Source: Gemmatimonadota bacterium
GTDB taxonomy: Bacteria; Gemmatimonadota; Gemmatimonadetes; Gemmatimonadales; GWC2-71-9
DNA length: 36,928 nucleotides
Direction: 5' to 3'
NCBI GenBank assembly: GCA_016209985.1
Contig: JACQVB010000173.1
Location: forward strand, 1-36,928
Shown here: piece after piece, positions 16,225 to 25,116 of the stretch
How the letters are laid out: every line of letters starts with the position of its first letter
Numbering within the stretch: the first letter of the stretch is position 1
Notes under the pieces: model-generated
Database searches by the model: none
Told to the model about the DNA's origin: nothing
The model's input: the letters and a program-made list of their open reading frames with translations, nothing else
Translations under genes and position numbers: made by a program

Positions 16225-17535
16225 ATGAGCACCGGAATAACCCCAACCACCGACGCTGCGAGTGTAAAGGCAGCCTGGAAAGAGTTCATCGTCCCCGCCG
16301 CCGCTCCTTACTACAAGGACCCGCTGGTGCTGGTGGAGGGCAGCGGGTCTACGGTGATCGATGCCGAAGGCCACGAGTATCTCGATTTCTTCTGCGGGAT
16401 CTTGACGACCGGGATCGGGCACTGCCATCCGGAAGTGGTGGAACGGATCCGCGAGCAGGTGGGGCGGCTGGGGCACACCTCGACGCTCTATCTCACCGAG
16501 CCCATGGTCAACGCGGCCCGCCGCCTGGCCTCGATCGCCCCGGGCAACCTCCGCAAGACCTTCTTCACCAACAGCGGCAGTGAAGCGGTGGAGACCGCGA
16601 TCGCCATGGCGCGGATGTACACCGGGCGCGACGAGATCATCACGTTGCGCTATGCCTATGCCGGCCGGACCGCGCTCGGCACCTCGATCACCGCGATGAG
16701 CGCCTGGACGCCGCTCGGCTCCTCGGTGTCGTTCGTCAAACACGCGCTCTCCCCTTACTGCTATCGCTGCGCCTTCGGGCCGCCGCATGATCACTGCGCC
16801 GAGCGCTACGCGAAGGATGTGGAAGAGGTGATCGCGACCATGACGTCGGGCAAGCCGGCGGCGTTCTTCGCTGAGACCATCCAGGGCGCGGGCGGCTATA
16901 TCGTGCCCCCGCAGGGGTACTTCCAGCGCGTGGCCGAGATCATCCGCAAGGCCGGCGGCCTCTTCATCGTGGACGAGGTGCAGGCGGGTTTCGGCCGCAC
17001 CGGCAGCAAGTGGTTCGGTATCGAGCACTGGGGCGTCGAGCCCGACATCATGGTCATGGCCAAGACGGTCGCCAACGGCATGCCGCTTGGCGCCACCATC
17101 GCGCGCGATGACATCGCGGCCGCCTGGAAAGGAAAAACGATCTCCACCTTCGGCGGAAACGCCATCGCCACGACCGCGATGGACGCGACCCTCGAAGTGA
17201 TGCAGCGGGAGAACGTGCCGGCCCGCAGCGAGGAACGCGGCCGGCAGCTCCGGGCCGGGCTGGACCGTCTGGCGCAGCGCTTCGAGTGGATCGGCGAAGT
17301 CCGGGGCATGGGACTGATGCAGGCTCTGGAGCTGGTAGAAGATAAGAAGACCAAGGAGCCCAGCCCGAAGAAGGCGGGGGCGTTGCTGGAAGCCGCGAAA
17401 GAGGAGCGGCTGCTGATCGGCACGGGCGGGTTGAACGGACACGTGATCCGGATTGCGCCGCAGATGTTGATGACCGAGGCCGATATCGCCGATGGTCTCG
17501 AGCGTCTTGAAAGGGCCTGCAAGAAAGTCAAATAG
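16225..17535 (+). CDS. Class III PLP-dependent aminotransferase
   Basis: A 436-residue fold-type I aminotransferase with AGGGAG upstream of the ATG at 16225. Key motifs: TFFTNSGSEAVETAIAMARM (PLP phosphate), FIVDEVQAGFGRTGSKWFGI (Asp binding the pyridine ring) and the Schiff-base Lys280 in VMAKTVANGMPLGA. This family moves amino groups from omega- or beta-amino acids to pyruvate, glyoxylate or 2-oxoglutarate. It resembles the AGXT2 / beta-aminoisobutyrate transaminase branch. With mmsA directly upstream (83 bp) the product would be malonate or methylmalonate semialdehyde, so breakdown of beta-alanine or 3-aminoisobutyrate is the best guess. The exact substrate cannot be read from sequence. 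Confidence 0.9.
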   Translation: MSTGITPTTDAASVKAAWKEFIVPAAAPYYKDPLVLVEGSGSTVIDAEGHEYLDFFCGILTTGIGHCHPEVVERIREQVGRLGHTSTLYLTEPMVNAARRLASIAPGNLRKTFFTNSGSEAVETAIAMARMYTGRDEIITLRYAYAGRTALGTSITAMSAWTPLGSSVSFVKHALSPYCYRCAFGPPHDHCAERYAKDVEEVIATMTSGKPAAFFAETIQGAGGYIVPPQGYFQRVAEIIRKAGGLFIVDEVQAGFGRTGSKWFGIEHWGVEPDIMVMAKTVANGMPLGATIARDDIAAAWKGKTISTFGGNAIATTAMDATLEVMQRENVPARSEERGRQLRAGLDRLAQRFEWIGEVRGMGLMQALELVEDKKTKEPSPKKAGALLEAAKEERLLIGTGGLNGHVIRIAPQMLMTEADIADGLERLERACKKVK

Positions 17536-17566
17536 ACTGCTGCTTCAGTGAACGGCTTCAATTGAC

Positions 17567-17666
17567 GCACGTCGGGGGTCCCGCCGCGCGCTGCGGTTCG
17601 CGAGTGTGGCCGGCTGGTAACTCAGACCACCGCTCACCGACGCGCGCTTTGGGACCCCCGACGTGC
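17567..17666 (+). ncRNA. Structured 100-nt leader element with 16-bp closing stem
   Basis: GCACGTCGGGGGTCCC (17567-17582) pairs perfectly with GGGACCCCCGACGTGC (17651-17666). After a 3x3 internal loop, a second GCGCGC/GCGCGC stem (17586-17591 with 17642-17647) stacks inside, and GAG-GTGG/CCAC-GCTC pairing can close further. It lies between the aminotransferase stop and the P1 peptidase start, ending 37 bp before that start. It could be a cis-acting RNA or a mobile palindromic repeat. I cannot match it to a known riboswitch. Confidence 0.6.
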
Positions 17667-17702
17667 TCCAGCCTGAAATCTCCTCAGCGCGGAGGTGCCG
17701 CC

Positions 17703-18977
17703 GTGTTTCGCTCTATCGCCCTCTTCATCCTCTGTGTTGCGATGCTCCATCCGGAATCTCTCGGCGCCCAAGGTGCCCGTGCCGCCAAGCCGCGAGCGCG
17801 CGAGCTGGGCATTCCCTTTGAGGGCACGCCCGGCCCGCTCAACGCGATCACCGATGTGTCTGGCGTCGAGGTTGGCTTCACTACGCTCACTTCCGGCGAG
17901 GGAAAGCGCGTCGTGGGTCAGGGGCCGGTTCGGACCGGCGTCACCGCGATCCTGCCCCGGGGTAAGGCCTCCTCGCAGGGAGTGTTCGCCGCGTTCTACG
18001 CCGGTAACGGCAACGGTGACATGACCGGAACGCACTGGATAGAGGAAGACGGGGTGCTGGAAACCCCCATCCTGATCACCAATACGCTGAGCGTCGGTGT
18101 GGTGCGCGACGCGGTCGTCGAATGGATGGTCAAGCGCAATCGAGAAGGCCCGTTCTGGTATCCGGTCGTGGCGGAAACGTCGGACGGCAGGCTGAACGAC
18201 ATGAAAGGCCAGCACGTGAAGAAGGAGCATGCGCTGCAGGCGCTCGATTCGGCCCGGAGTGGGGCAGTGAGAGAGGGGAATGTCGGCGGCGGCACCGGCA
18301 TGAACTGCAACGGCTTCAAAGGCGGAACCGGGACCAGCTCTCGCAGGCTGCCTCCCGAGCTGAACGGATACACCCTGGGAGTGCTGGTGCAGTGCAATTA
18401 CGGCAGCCGGTCCGGGGTGAGGATCGCGGGAATCCCGGTGGGACGGGAGATAACCGGCCACGACCCCTGCGTCGCTCAGGCGTTGGACCCGCCGGTTCGG
18501 ACCGGAAACGGACAGCCGGCTCCGGTGTGTCCGCAGCAGGTGAACATGAGCACCCACGTGCCGGAAGATCCCGAGCAGGGATCGATCATCGTGGTGGTGG
18601 CGACCGACGCGCCGATGACGCCAGACCAGCTCAAGCGGATCGCGCGCCGCGTCGGGCTGGGGATGGGACGCATGGGATCGATCCATGGAAACGGCTCGGG
18701 AGACATCTTCATCGCGTTCTCCACCGCGAATGCGGGGGTGGACGACGGCAACAGCACTCCGCCTGATCGGCCTCCGGCCGCCAGCGTGCAGCGCCTGCGA
18801 GGCGCTCGCATGGATGCCTTCTTCACCATGACGGTAGAGGCTACGGAAGACGCGATCACCCACGCGATGAGCGCGGCGGAGACGATGACGGGCGCCGATT
18901 ACTGGCGGTCCTACGCCATACCGCACGACCAGTTGCGGGCGATACTGAAGAAATACGGCCGGTTGAAAGAGCCCTGA
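17703..18977 (+). CDS. P1-family peptidase (DmpA/beta-aminopeptidase type)
   Basis: I start at the GTG at 17703: GGAGG lies 7 nt upstream and a signal peptide follows (FRSIALFILCVAMLHPESLG). The protein has 424 residues. P1 peptidases are Ntn-fold enzymes that cut themselves before a Ser or Thr, which becomes the nucleophile; they act on D-amino-acid or beta-amino-acid peptides. The site is present as LVQCNYGSR, with cleavage expected between Gly234 and Ser235. Other family blocks are NAITDVSGVEVGFTTL, VRTGVTAILPRG, NVGGGTGMNCNGFKGGTG and ARRVGLGMGRMGSIHGNGSG. Because some members release beta-amino acids, it may feed the neighbouring aminotransferase/MmsA pair; that link is inference. Confidence 0.9.
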   Translation: MFRSIALFILCVAMLHPESLGAQGARAAKPRARELGIPFEGTPGPLNAITDVSGVEVGFTTLTSGEGKRVVGQGPVRTGVTAILPRGKASSQGVFAAFYAGNGNGDMTGTHWIEEDGVLETPILITNTLSVGVVRDAVVEWMVKRNREGPFWYPVVAETSDGRLNDMKGQHVKKEHALQALDSARSGAVREGNVGGGTGMNCNGFKGGTGTSSRRLPPELNGYTLGVLVQCNYGSRSGVRIAGIPVGREITGHDPCVAQALDPPVRTGNGQPAPVCPQQVNMSTHVPEDPEQGSIIVVVATDAPMTPDQLKRIARRVGLGMGRMGSIHGNGSGDIFIAFSTANAGVDDGNSTPPDRPPAASVQRLRGARMDAFFTMTVEATEDAITHAMSAAETMTGADYWRSYAIPHDQLRAILKKYGRLKEP

Positions 18978-19084
18978 TCTGGTTGTAGGATGTCGTGCGG
19001 GCGTCTGAAAGCGCGGGCGTACCGGCAGCCACTCCATCGGCCTTCCGCAGGCACGTTCACCAGGCATAGCCCCGGCGCGCCCGG

Positions 19085-19934
19085 TTGGTTCGACCCGTTC
19101 AAGCCTTGATGCCACCGACTCGGCGGGCCTCTCGAATCTTCGCCATCCGGCGCGCGCCCGAGCTGCGCGGTGCGTTGAGCGAATGGGAACGAGCCGACGT
19201 GCAGGGGGCGGCGGCACAAGGACTCGCCTTATTTGCCCGCCGATGCGCGGATCAAAGCTACTGTTTATATCGTGATCAAGCCGCGGACCAATAGCTTCGT
19301 GTGGGAGCTCCTGACCGATCCCGCCATTTTTCTGTATCTGGACCCTCGCGTAACCAAGCCCCAGTTTTCCAACACGGTCGCGCACGAGCTCCACCATATT
19401 GGTCTGGCCAGTGTAGAAGCGCGCGCTGACTCCATTCGTGCAGTCCTCCCGGACAGCGCCCGCCCGGCGGCCATGTGGATGGGAGCCTTCGGCGAGGGCT
19501 TTGCCATGCTGGCCGCTGCCGGCGGACCCGACGTGCACCCTCACGCGGTGAGCGTTGCCGCCGATCGAGCACGTTGGGACGGTGACCTGGCGAACTTCAA
19601 TCGCGATCTCCGAACGTTGGACCAGTTCTTTCGTGACATCATTAGTCGCCGGCTCGCCACGGCCGATACCATCCAGGCTGTGGCGTCGACCTTTTATGGA
19701 ATCCAAGGACCGTGGTACACGGTAGGGCGGAAGATGGCGGTCATGATCGAGAAGCGCTTCGGCCGTCCGGAGTTGATCCGTTGCATGACGGACCCGGGCC
19801 GGTTGTTACAGCGTTACAACGTTGCGGCAGCGGACTACAACCGTACGCACTCGGACAGATTGGAGCAGTGGTCGCCGCAATTGATGGGAGCGCTCGGGGC
19901 TACCGCGCCCGTCGGGTCACCCCCAAGCCCGTAG
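19085..19934 (+). pseudogene. Decayed zinc metallopeptidase-like gene (HExxH)
   Basis: From about 19230 the frame reads YLPADARIKATVYIVIKPRT, then NSFVWELLTD and a zinc-site motif HELHH (residues after FSNTVA), continuing to a stop at 19934. This looks like the secreted DUF5700-type putative peptidases. The part upstream is broken: coding sense (SEWERADVQGAAAQGLA) continues in another frame to about 19225, and no start codon, ribosome site or signal peptide can be joined to it. A single frameshift near 19215-19230, plus decay further upstream, explains this. A TTG at 19233 could start a short protein, but it would lack the N-terminal third. Confidence 0.6.
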
Positions 19935-20046
19935 ACCAGTTTGCAACCGAGCCGCGAACGGTCGCCATCGAGCAGCGAACGGCCAGTGGATGGCGGCCGC
20001 CGTGACCAGGGTTGCCGGTGGGACTTCAGGCTCATAATACTGGGGC

Positions 20047-21135
20047 ATGCCGACAACGATGTCGCGCGAATATCCCCGCGCATGGCTCCTGGTATCCGCG
20101 GCGTGGATTGGGCCCGCCGTGCTCGCGGCCTTCGAGACGTATATGCAGGCCCGTCTGGGAAACCGCCCGCCCGTCACATCACGCATGTTGCTGTGGCAGG
20201 GCGGCGACTGGCTTATCTATGCGCTGCTCACACCCGTCGTATTTCGGCTGGGCCGACGCTTTCCTCTCAAGCCGGGCAAACTCGTCTCCCATGTGCCGAT
20301 TCATTTCCTCGCCTCGATCGTGCTCTGCGCCGCGTGGGCAGCCGGGGGGATAGCTCTGGGCTGGTGGCTGCTGCAGGGCGTCACGGGGCGCGTGACGGGT
20401 GGCTTCACCGCTTGGTTCTTCACCAGCCTGCCGTTCGGAGTCGCGGTCTATTTTGCCGTCCTCGGCATCGAGCATGGCTTGTTCTACCTGACCCAGGCAT
20501 CTCGGCTTTCCGCACAGCTTGCGGAAGCGCGACTCGGAGCGCTGCGCATGCAGATGCATCCGCACTTCCTGTTCAACAGCCTGAACGCAATCACGGTCGT
20601 GGTACGGGACCGCGATACCAGGACTGCGACCCGCATGCTGGAGCAGCTCGGCGAGGTCCTGCATCAGGTGATGCGCACCGATCGACCCCAGGAGGTGCCG
20701 TTGAGCGAAGAGATCGATTTCCTCAAGCAGTATCTCGCGCTGGAGCAGGTGCGCTTCTCGGACCGCCTGCGGCCGGTGTTCGAGATCGACCCGGCGGTCA
20801 TGCGTGCCAAAGTCCCGGACTTCGTGCTTCAACCGCTGGTCGAGAACGCGCTCCGGCACGGCCTGGCGAGAAGAGTGGAGGCCACCCTGCTGCGGATCGG
20901 CGGGCGGCGCGACGGGCCTGACCTGGTGCTGTCGGTCACCGATGACGGCCCCGGTCCTCAGGATCAGGTCGCGGAGGCACGCGAAGGTGTGGGGCTTGCC
21001 AACACCCGTGAACGGCTGGCCACACTCTACGGTGGCTCGGCGAGCCTGGAGCTGAAATCCACACCCGCTGGTGGGGCCGTAGCGACCGTGCGCATCCCTT
21101 ATCGGGAACCGGCAAAGGGGCCGGTGCGGTCATGA
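20047..21135 (+). CDS. LytS-type membrane sensor histidine kinase (pair 1)
   Basis: A 362-residue protein. Residues of about 10-150 contain four predicted membrane helices (for example ASIVLCAAWAAGGIALGWWL). The His_kinase domain begins with QMHPHFLFNSLNAITVVVRD, where His173 is the expected phosphorylation site. The ATPase part carries the N-box LQPLVENALRHGL and the G-box DDGPGPQDQ...GVGLANTRERL. No periplasmic or PAS sensor domain is visible, so the signal is probably sensed within the membrane. It overlaps the next gene by ATGA, marking a two-component operon. The ATG at 20059 is an alternative start. Confidence 0.92.
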   Translation: MPTTMSREYPRAWLLVSAAWIGPAVLAAFETYMQARLGNRPPVTSRMLLWQGGDWLIYALLTPVVFRLGRRFPLKPGKLVSHVPIHFLASIVLCAAWAAGGIALGWWLLQGVTGRVTGGFTAWFFTSLPFGVAVYFAVLGIEHGLFYLTQASRLSAQLAEARLGALRMQMHPHFLFNSLNAITVVVRDRDTRTATRMLEQLGEVLHQVMRTDRPQEVPLSEEIDFLKQYLALEQVRFSDRLRPVFEIDPAVMRAKVPDFVLQPLVENALRHGLARRVEATLLRIGGRRDGPDLVLSVTDDGPGPQDQVAEAREGVGLANTRERLATLYGGSASLELKSTPAGGAVATVRIPYREPAKGPVRS

Positions 21136-21926
21136 GCGCGATCCGGGCGCTGATCGTGGACGACGAGCCGCTCGCGCGCCGCGGGATGCGGCAGCTGCTC
21201 TCGCCTTATCGCGACATTGTCGTCGTGGGAGAATGCCGTGACGGGCGCGAAGCGCTGCGCTGCATCACGACGCTCTCGCCCGATCTCGTCTTCCTCGATG
21301 TGCAGATGCCGGGCTTCGACGGTTTTGCGGTTATCCGGGCCTACGGCGCGGACCGGATGCCTGCCGTGGTGTTCGTCACCGCTTACGACGAATTCGCCGT
21401 CCGCGCGTTCGAAACGCACGCACTGGATTACCTGGTGAAGCCGGTTTCCGAAACTCGATTTGCCGCCGCCGTCACCCGGGTGCGCGAACGCATGCGGCTC
21501 AAGGACGTAGAGGCGCTTGCCGCTCGCCTCGCGGCACTCCTCGAGGGAGTGCCCGAGCATGTATCCGGCCCAGATGGGGATGAACCCAAGGCTGCCGCAG
21601 TCATGGGTCGGATCACCGTGCCGACCACGACCGGAAAGCTGATGCTCGAACCCGGCGAGATCGTCTGGATCGAGGCCGAGGATTATTACGCCGCGATTCA
21701 TACCTACGACCGGCGCCACCGGGTGCGGGAATCGCTCGCCGCGTTCGAGACCCGTCTCAATCCGGCGCATTTCGTCCGGGTGCACCGTGGGGCGATCGTG
21801 AACCTCGATCAGGTGCGAGAGTTGCGCGAAGAGCCGGGCAGTCCCATTCTGATTCTCCGCGATGGCACCCGCGTGCCCGTCAGCAGGCGGCGTCAAGCCC
21901 GACTCAAGAGCCTGCTGCGCCACTGA
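21132..21926 (+). CDS. LytTR-family response regulator (pair 1)
   Basis: A 264-residue regulator overlapping its kinase gene (ATGA at 21132). The receiver domain (1-120) has the acidic pair in LIVDDEPLARRG, phospho-acceptor Asp56 in VFLDVQMPG, the Thr/Tyr block VFVTAYDEFAVRAFETHALD and Lys in YLVKPV. The C-terminal LytTR domain (about 160-262) shows IVWIEAEDYYAAIHTYDRRH and FVRVHRGAIVNLDQVREL, which bind DNA through a beta-rich fold to pairs of direct repeats. Targets are not identified; the DUF1624 gene downstream (142 bp) is one candidate. Confidence 0.93.
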   Translation: MSAIRALIVDDEPLARRGMRQLLSPYRDIVVVGECRDGREALRCITTLSPDLVFLDVQMPGFDGFAVIRAYGADRMPAVVFVTAYDEFAVRAFETHALDYLVKPVSETRFAAAVTRVRERMRLKDVEALAARLAALLEGVPEHVSGPDGDEPKAAAVMGRITVPTTTGKLMLEPGEIVWIEAEDYYAAIHTYDRRHRVRESLAAFETRLNPAHFVRVHRGAIVNLDQVRELREEPGSPILILRDGTRVPVSRRRQARLKSLLRH

Positions 21927-22068
21927 CCGGCCCCATCGGCTCCACTCGCCCACCGTTTGCTGCGCCACCTGACGCGCGTGCTGCGCAATTGGCCACGGCC
22001 GCCGGTTTGGATTGACTCGAGCAGGCGGCCGCTCCCACCATGGGCGGGACATTGGAGGGAATCCCGGG

Positions 22069-23454
22069 ATGAACACGAGTGCCAGTGCTACTGGGAGGAT
22101 CGCCGCAGCCGAACCACCGCAGCACGCGTCGGTACGTGCTCCTCGGGTGGATTCGATCGACATCGTTCGCGGCGCCGTGATGATCCTGATGGCGATCGAT
22201 CACGTGCGGGTGTACTCCGGGCTGCCGGCTGGAGGTCCCACGGCGGGCATCTTCTTTACCCGCTGGGTGACGCATTTCTGCGCTCCGGCGTTCGTCTTCT
22301 TCGCGGGCACCAGCGCGTTTCTGCACGGCCACAAACTCGGCGATCCCGGCAAGCTGTCGCGCTTTCTGCTCATCCGTGGCGCATGGCTTGTCCTGCTCGA
22401 GCTCACGTTTCTCCGCGTGGCCTGGACCTTCAACCTGGACTACGCGCACTACCTGCTCGCGGGCGTGATCTGGGTTATCGGCTGGTGCATGATCTTGATG
22501 GGGGGCGTGGTGCGGCTGCCGATTGGCGCGATCGCCGCTGTCGGGCTGGTCATTATTGCCGGGCACAACATCGTCGACTTCTTCAGACCACAGGTGATGG
22601 CGGTGCTCCGCACCAGCGAGTCCTGGTGGATCTGGAACCTGCTGTACTTCGGTTTCACGGATGGCCGAGCACCACAACTGGGAGCCGCCGGTCCCCGGCT
22701 GGTGGTGCTCTACTCGATCGTGCCATGGATTGGTGTGATGGCGGCCGGCTACGCCTTCGGCGTCATCGTGCGAATGGCCCCCCCAACCCGACGGCGGATC
22801 TGCTGGCGGCTCGGGCTCGGCGCCACCGTGCTCTTCGTCGTGCTACGGGTTTTCGATGTTTATGGCAACCCGTCCCCCTGGAGGCCACGACCGCCGGTAG
22901 CGCAGGCGTCGGCTCAGGCGGCGCCGACGCAGCCGGGAGCAGCCACCACCCCATCCGCCAGTGGACCACGACCAGCGCCACCACCGGCGACCGCCCGGAG
23001 TGCCCCGGTTTCGCCGCCGGCGACGCAACGGCCGGCGCCGTTCCCGGCGGCGCTCGCGTTCCTGAACACGACCAAGTACCCGGCTTCGCTGCTCTTTCTC
23101 CTGATGACCCTCGGGCCGACCATCGCGCTGCTGCCTCTGCTCGAGGGCGCGGGTGGCGTTGCGGCGCGGGTGCTGACGGTCTTCGGCCGGGTGCCGCTCT
23201 TTTATTACCTGCTCCACATCCCCGTCATCCACGGGGTCGCGTTGATCGTGTCTCTCCTGCGGCTGGGATCGGTGAGTCCCTGGCTTTTTGCCAATCACCC
23301 GATGATGAACCCGCCGGTGCCGGAGGGCTATACGTGGAGCCTGGAATTGCTGTACCTCGTAACCATCGTCGTCGTGGCCGGCCTCTATTTCCCGTGTCGA
23401 TGGTTCGCGGAGCTGAAACAGCGCCGCCGCAATTCTTGGCTCAGCTACCTCTAA
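22069..23454 (+). CDS. DUF1624 (HGSNAT-like) multi-pass membrane protein
   Basis: Start at the ATG at 22069 with GGAGGG 9 nt upstream; 461 residues, about 8-10 membrane helices. The N-terminal signature RVDSIDIVRGAVMILMAIDH followed by VRVYSG is the DUF1624 / heparan-alpha-glucosaminide acetyltransferase-like motif, in which the conserved Asp-His is thought to be central to acyl transfer across the membrane. Residues of about 274-325 are an unusual Ala/Pro/Gln/Thr-rich insert (AQASAQAAPTQPGAATTPSA), probably a flexible loop between helices. Closing helices contain VPLFYYLLHIPVIHGVALIV. The acceptor substrate is unknown. It follows the LytTR operon and may be regulated by it. Confidence 0.85.
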   Translation: MNTSASATGRIAAAEPPQHASVRAPRVDSIDIVRGAVMILMAIDHVRVYSGLPAGGPTAGIFFTRWVTHFCAPAFVFFAGTSAFLHGHKLGDPGKLSRFLLIRGAWLVLLELTFLRVAWTFNLDYAHYLLAGVIWVIGWCMILMGGVVRLPIGAIAAVGLVIIAGHNIVDFFRPQVMAVLRTSESWWIWNLLYFGFTDGRAPQLGAAGPRLVVLYSIVPWIGVMAAGYAFGVIVRMAPPTRRRICWRLGLGATVLFVVLRVFDVYGNPSPWRPRPPVAQASAQAAPTQPGAATTPSASGPRPAPPPATARSAPVSPPATQRPAPFPAALAFLNTTKYPASLLFLLMTLGPTIALLPLLEGAGGVAARVLTVFGRVPLFYYLLHIPVIHGVALIVSLLRLGSVSPWLFANHPMMNPPVPEGYTWSLELLYLVTIVVVAGLYFPCRWFAELKQRRRNSWLSYL

Positions 23455-23472
23455 CCGGCGAGGATCCCGAAC

Positions 23473-23979
23473 ATGGAGACCGTAGGGACCGCAACACCGC
23501 GCACCAAGGCCGTTATCCAGGACGTAGCGATCCGCACCGTCGTTCAGTTCGCTGTGGCGCTGTCTTTGCTCGGTAGCAGTTTGGGGGAGGCCCAAACCCC
23601 GGGCCCCTCCGACGAGTCGCTGTTTGCGGCACGAGAGGCAGTATGGCGTGCGTATTTTGCCAACGCGCCGGAGCTCGCTCAGGTGTTACCGAACGATTTT
23701 GTGGGGATCGTAGCCGGAGATTCGGCTTGGGCCGATCGCGCGGCCACGCTCACCGGCGCCAAGGCTTCCGTCGCGCGCGGCACTCGGCTCGTGGCCCTCC
23801 GGTTCCCACGGAATGTGGTGCAACGATACGGGAGCGTTGCGATCCTACATTCGCGATATGAGGCCGAGTTCGACGGACCAGACGGTCCCAACACCATGCG
23901 AGGGCAGATCACGGAAGTCTTCGTCTGGTCCGGCTCGCGCTGGATTCATCCGGCCTGGCATATGGAGATCGACCACTGA
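23473..23979 (+). CDS. Secreted NTF2-fold (DUF4440/SnoaL-like) protein
   Basis: A 168-residue protein starting 18 bp after the DUF1624 gene; GAGG precedes the ATG at 23473. Residues of about 18-41 form a hydrophobic leader (TVVQFAVALSLLGSSLGEAQ). The body is an NTF2-like cone fold: AAREAVWRAYFANAPELAQV, then a beta-rich part ending in ITEVFVWSGSRWIHPAWHME. Such proteins can be enzymes (isomerases, cyclases) or binding modules; I see no defined active-site set. Probably co-transcribed with the upstream gene. Confidence 0.8.
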   Translation: METVGTATPRTKAVIQDVAIRTVVQFAVALSLLGSSLGEAQTPGPSDESLFAAREAVWRAYFANAPELAQVLPNDFVGIVAGDSAWADRAATLTGAKASVARGTRLVALRFPRNVVQRYGSVAILHSRYEAEFDGPDGPNTMRGQITEVFVWSGSRWIHPAWHMEIDH

Positions 23980-24117
23980 GCGAGGGAAGCGGAGATTGCA
24001 CGAACCTGCGATGTGGTCCGCGAATTCGTCGCGCGATCGGTGCAACCTGGCGCGGCTAGGCCACCGCTGGTCGTGAGCTGCTGGTGCCTTGCCCGGCGAG
24101 ACGGTACTCTCGCGGGC

Positions 24118-25074
24118 ATGACAATGCAGAAGCACTCTCACGTGTGGGCCACAGCGCTTCTCCTGCTCGTCGGTACCCCGCCGCTCGCCGCGGAGCAGGA
24201 CGGCCTGGACGAGGCCCGCGCCAGTCTGCTCCAGGCCGACAGTGGCTACTCGGCACTCGCGGCGCAGGGTTTCCTTCCCGCCCTGGCCCGGATGCTCGAC
24301 ACCGGAGTAGTGTTTCTCGAGCCGGGCGCGCCGGTCATGCTCGGCAAGGACTCGGTTCTCGCGTATCTCGCGGGCCGCGGGGAAAGCGAACGATCGAGTC
24401 AAACCTGGCAGGCGGTGCGGGCCGATGTCTCAGCCGACGGTCTCGATGGTTACACCTACGGCTTCGCCGAAGCGGCCGGCGGCGCCAAGGACAATACGGC
24501 GCGGCGGCCGGGTAAGTACATGGCGTACTGGAGAAGAGAGCCGGGCAAACCGTGGCGGGTGCTGGCGTATGTGCGTGCCTTTCTGCCGGCCACCGAGCCG
24601 GCACCCGCCCCGGCGGGGTTTGGCACCCCGGGCACCAAGGTGGTTCCCTTTTCTAGCGGGAGTGGCCCCGCCGCGTTACGGATCTCGGTGATGGATGCCG
24701 ACCGGGCGTTTGCGGAGCGCGCCGCCAGTGCGGGAATGGCGACCGCCTTCGCTGATTACGCGGCGCCCGACGGCGCCATGCTCTCAGGCCGCCCCGGAAT
24801 CGTGTACGGGCCCGCCGCGATCCGCACCACGTTTGCCGCCAATTTTCCCGCCAACGGGCGGCTCCTCTGGGAGCCGGTCGAGGCGCACGTGGCTGGGAGC
24901 GGTGATTTGGCGTTCACGGTCGGCCAGTCGGAGACGCACACCGTGGCGCCCGACGGAAGTCCCCAGGTGAGCTACGGCAAGTACCTCACCGTCTGGAGCC
25001 GAACGGCGTCTGGCGACTGGCGCTTCCAGATCGATGGCGGCAATGGAAGGCCCGAGGCAAGCGGCATTCGCTGA
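24118..25074 (+). CDS. Secreted protein with two NTF2-fold (DUF4440-like) domains
   Basis: I start at the ATG at 24118, which opens a signal peptide (MTMQKHSHVWATALLLLVGT, cleaved near PLAAEQ); 318 residues. Two similar halves are visible. The first (about 30-160) has SGYSALAAQGFLPALARMLD, then YTYGFAEA and KYMAYWRREPGKPWRVLAYV. The second (about 185-310) has DADRAFAERAASAGMATAFA, then GDLAFTVGQSETH and KYLTVWSRTASGDWRFQIDG. This is an internal duplication of a DUF4440/SnoaL-like fold joined by a Pro/Gly linker. No ribosome site is obvious. The preceding gene also encodes an NTF2 fold, so this is a local cluster of the fold. Function unknown. Confidence 0.82.
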   Translation: MTMQKHSHVWATALLLLVGTPPLAAEQDGLDEARASLLQADSGYSALAAQGFLPALARMLDTGVVFLEPGAPVMLGKDSVLAYLAGRGESERSSQTWQAVRADVSADGLDGYTYGFAEAAGGAKDNTARRPGKYMAYWRREPGKPWRVLAYVRAFLPATEPAPAPAGFGTPGTKVVPFSSGSGPAALRISVMDADRAFAERAASAGMATAFADYAAPDGAMLSGRPGIVYGPAAIRTTFAANFPANGRLLWEPVEAHVAGSGDLAFTVGQSETHTVAPDGSPQVSYGKYLTVWSRTASGDWRFQIDGGNGRPEASGIR

Positions 25075-25116
25075 CGCCAGCGCCGGTCCCCTGTCTCACA
25101 CCCTGCCTCGCCCGGT

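Noticed and set aside
21914-21968. Direct repeat GCTGCGCCAC at 21914 and 21959
   Set aside because: Short, explained by partial duplication of the regulator's 3' end or chance; no further structure around it.
21957-23576. Long ORF in another frame over the DUF1624 gene
   Set aside because: Arg/Pro/Gly-rich shadow translation without any family pattern; the DUF1624 frame has signature motifs and a ribosome site.
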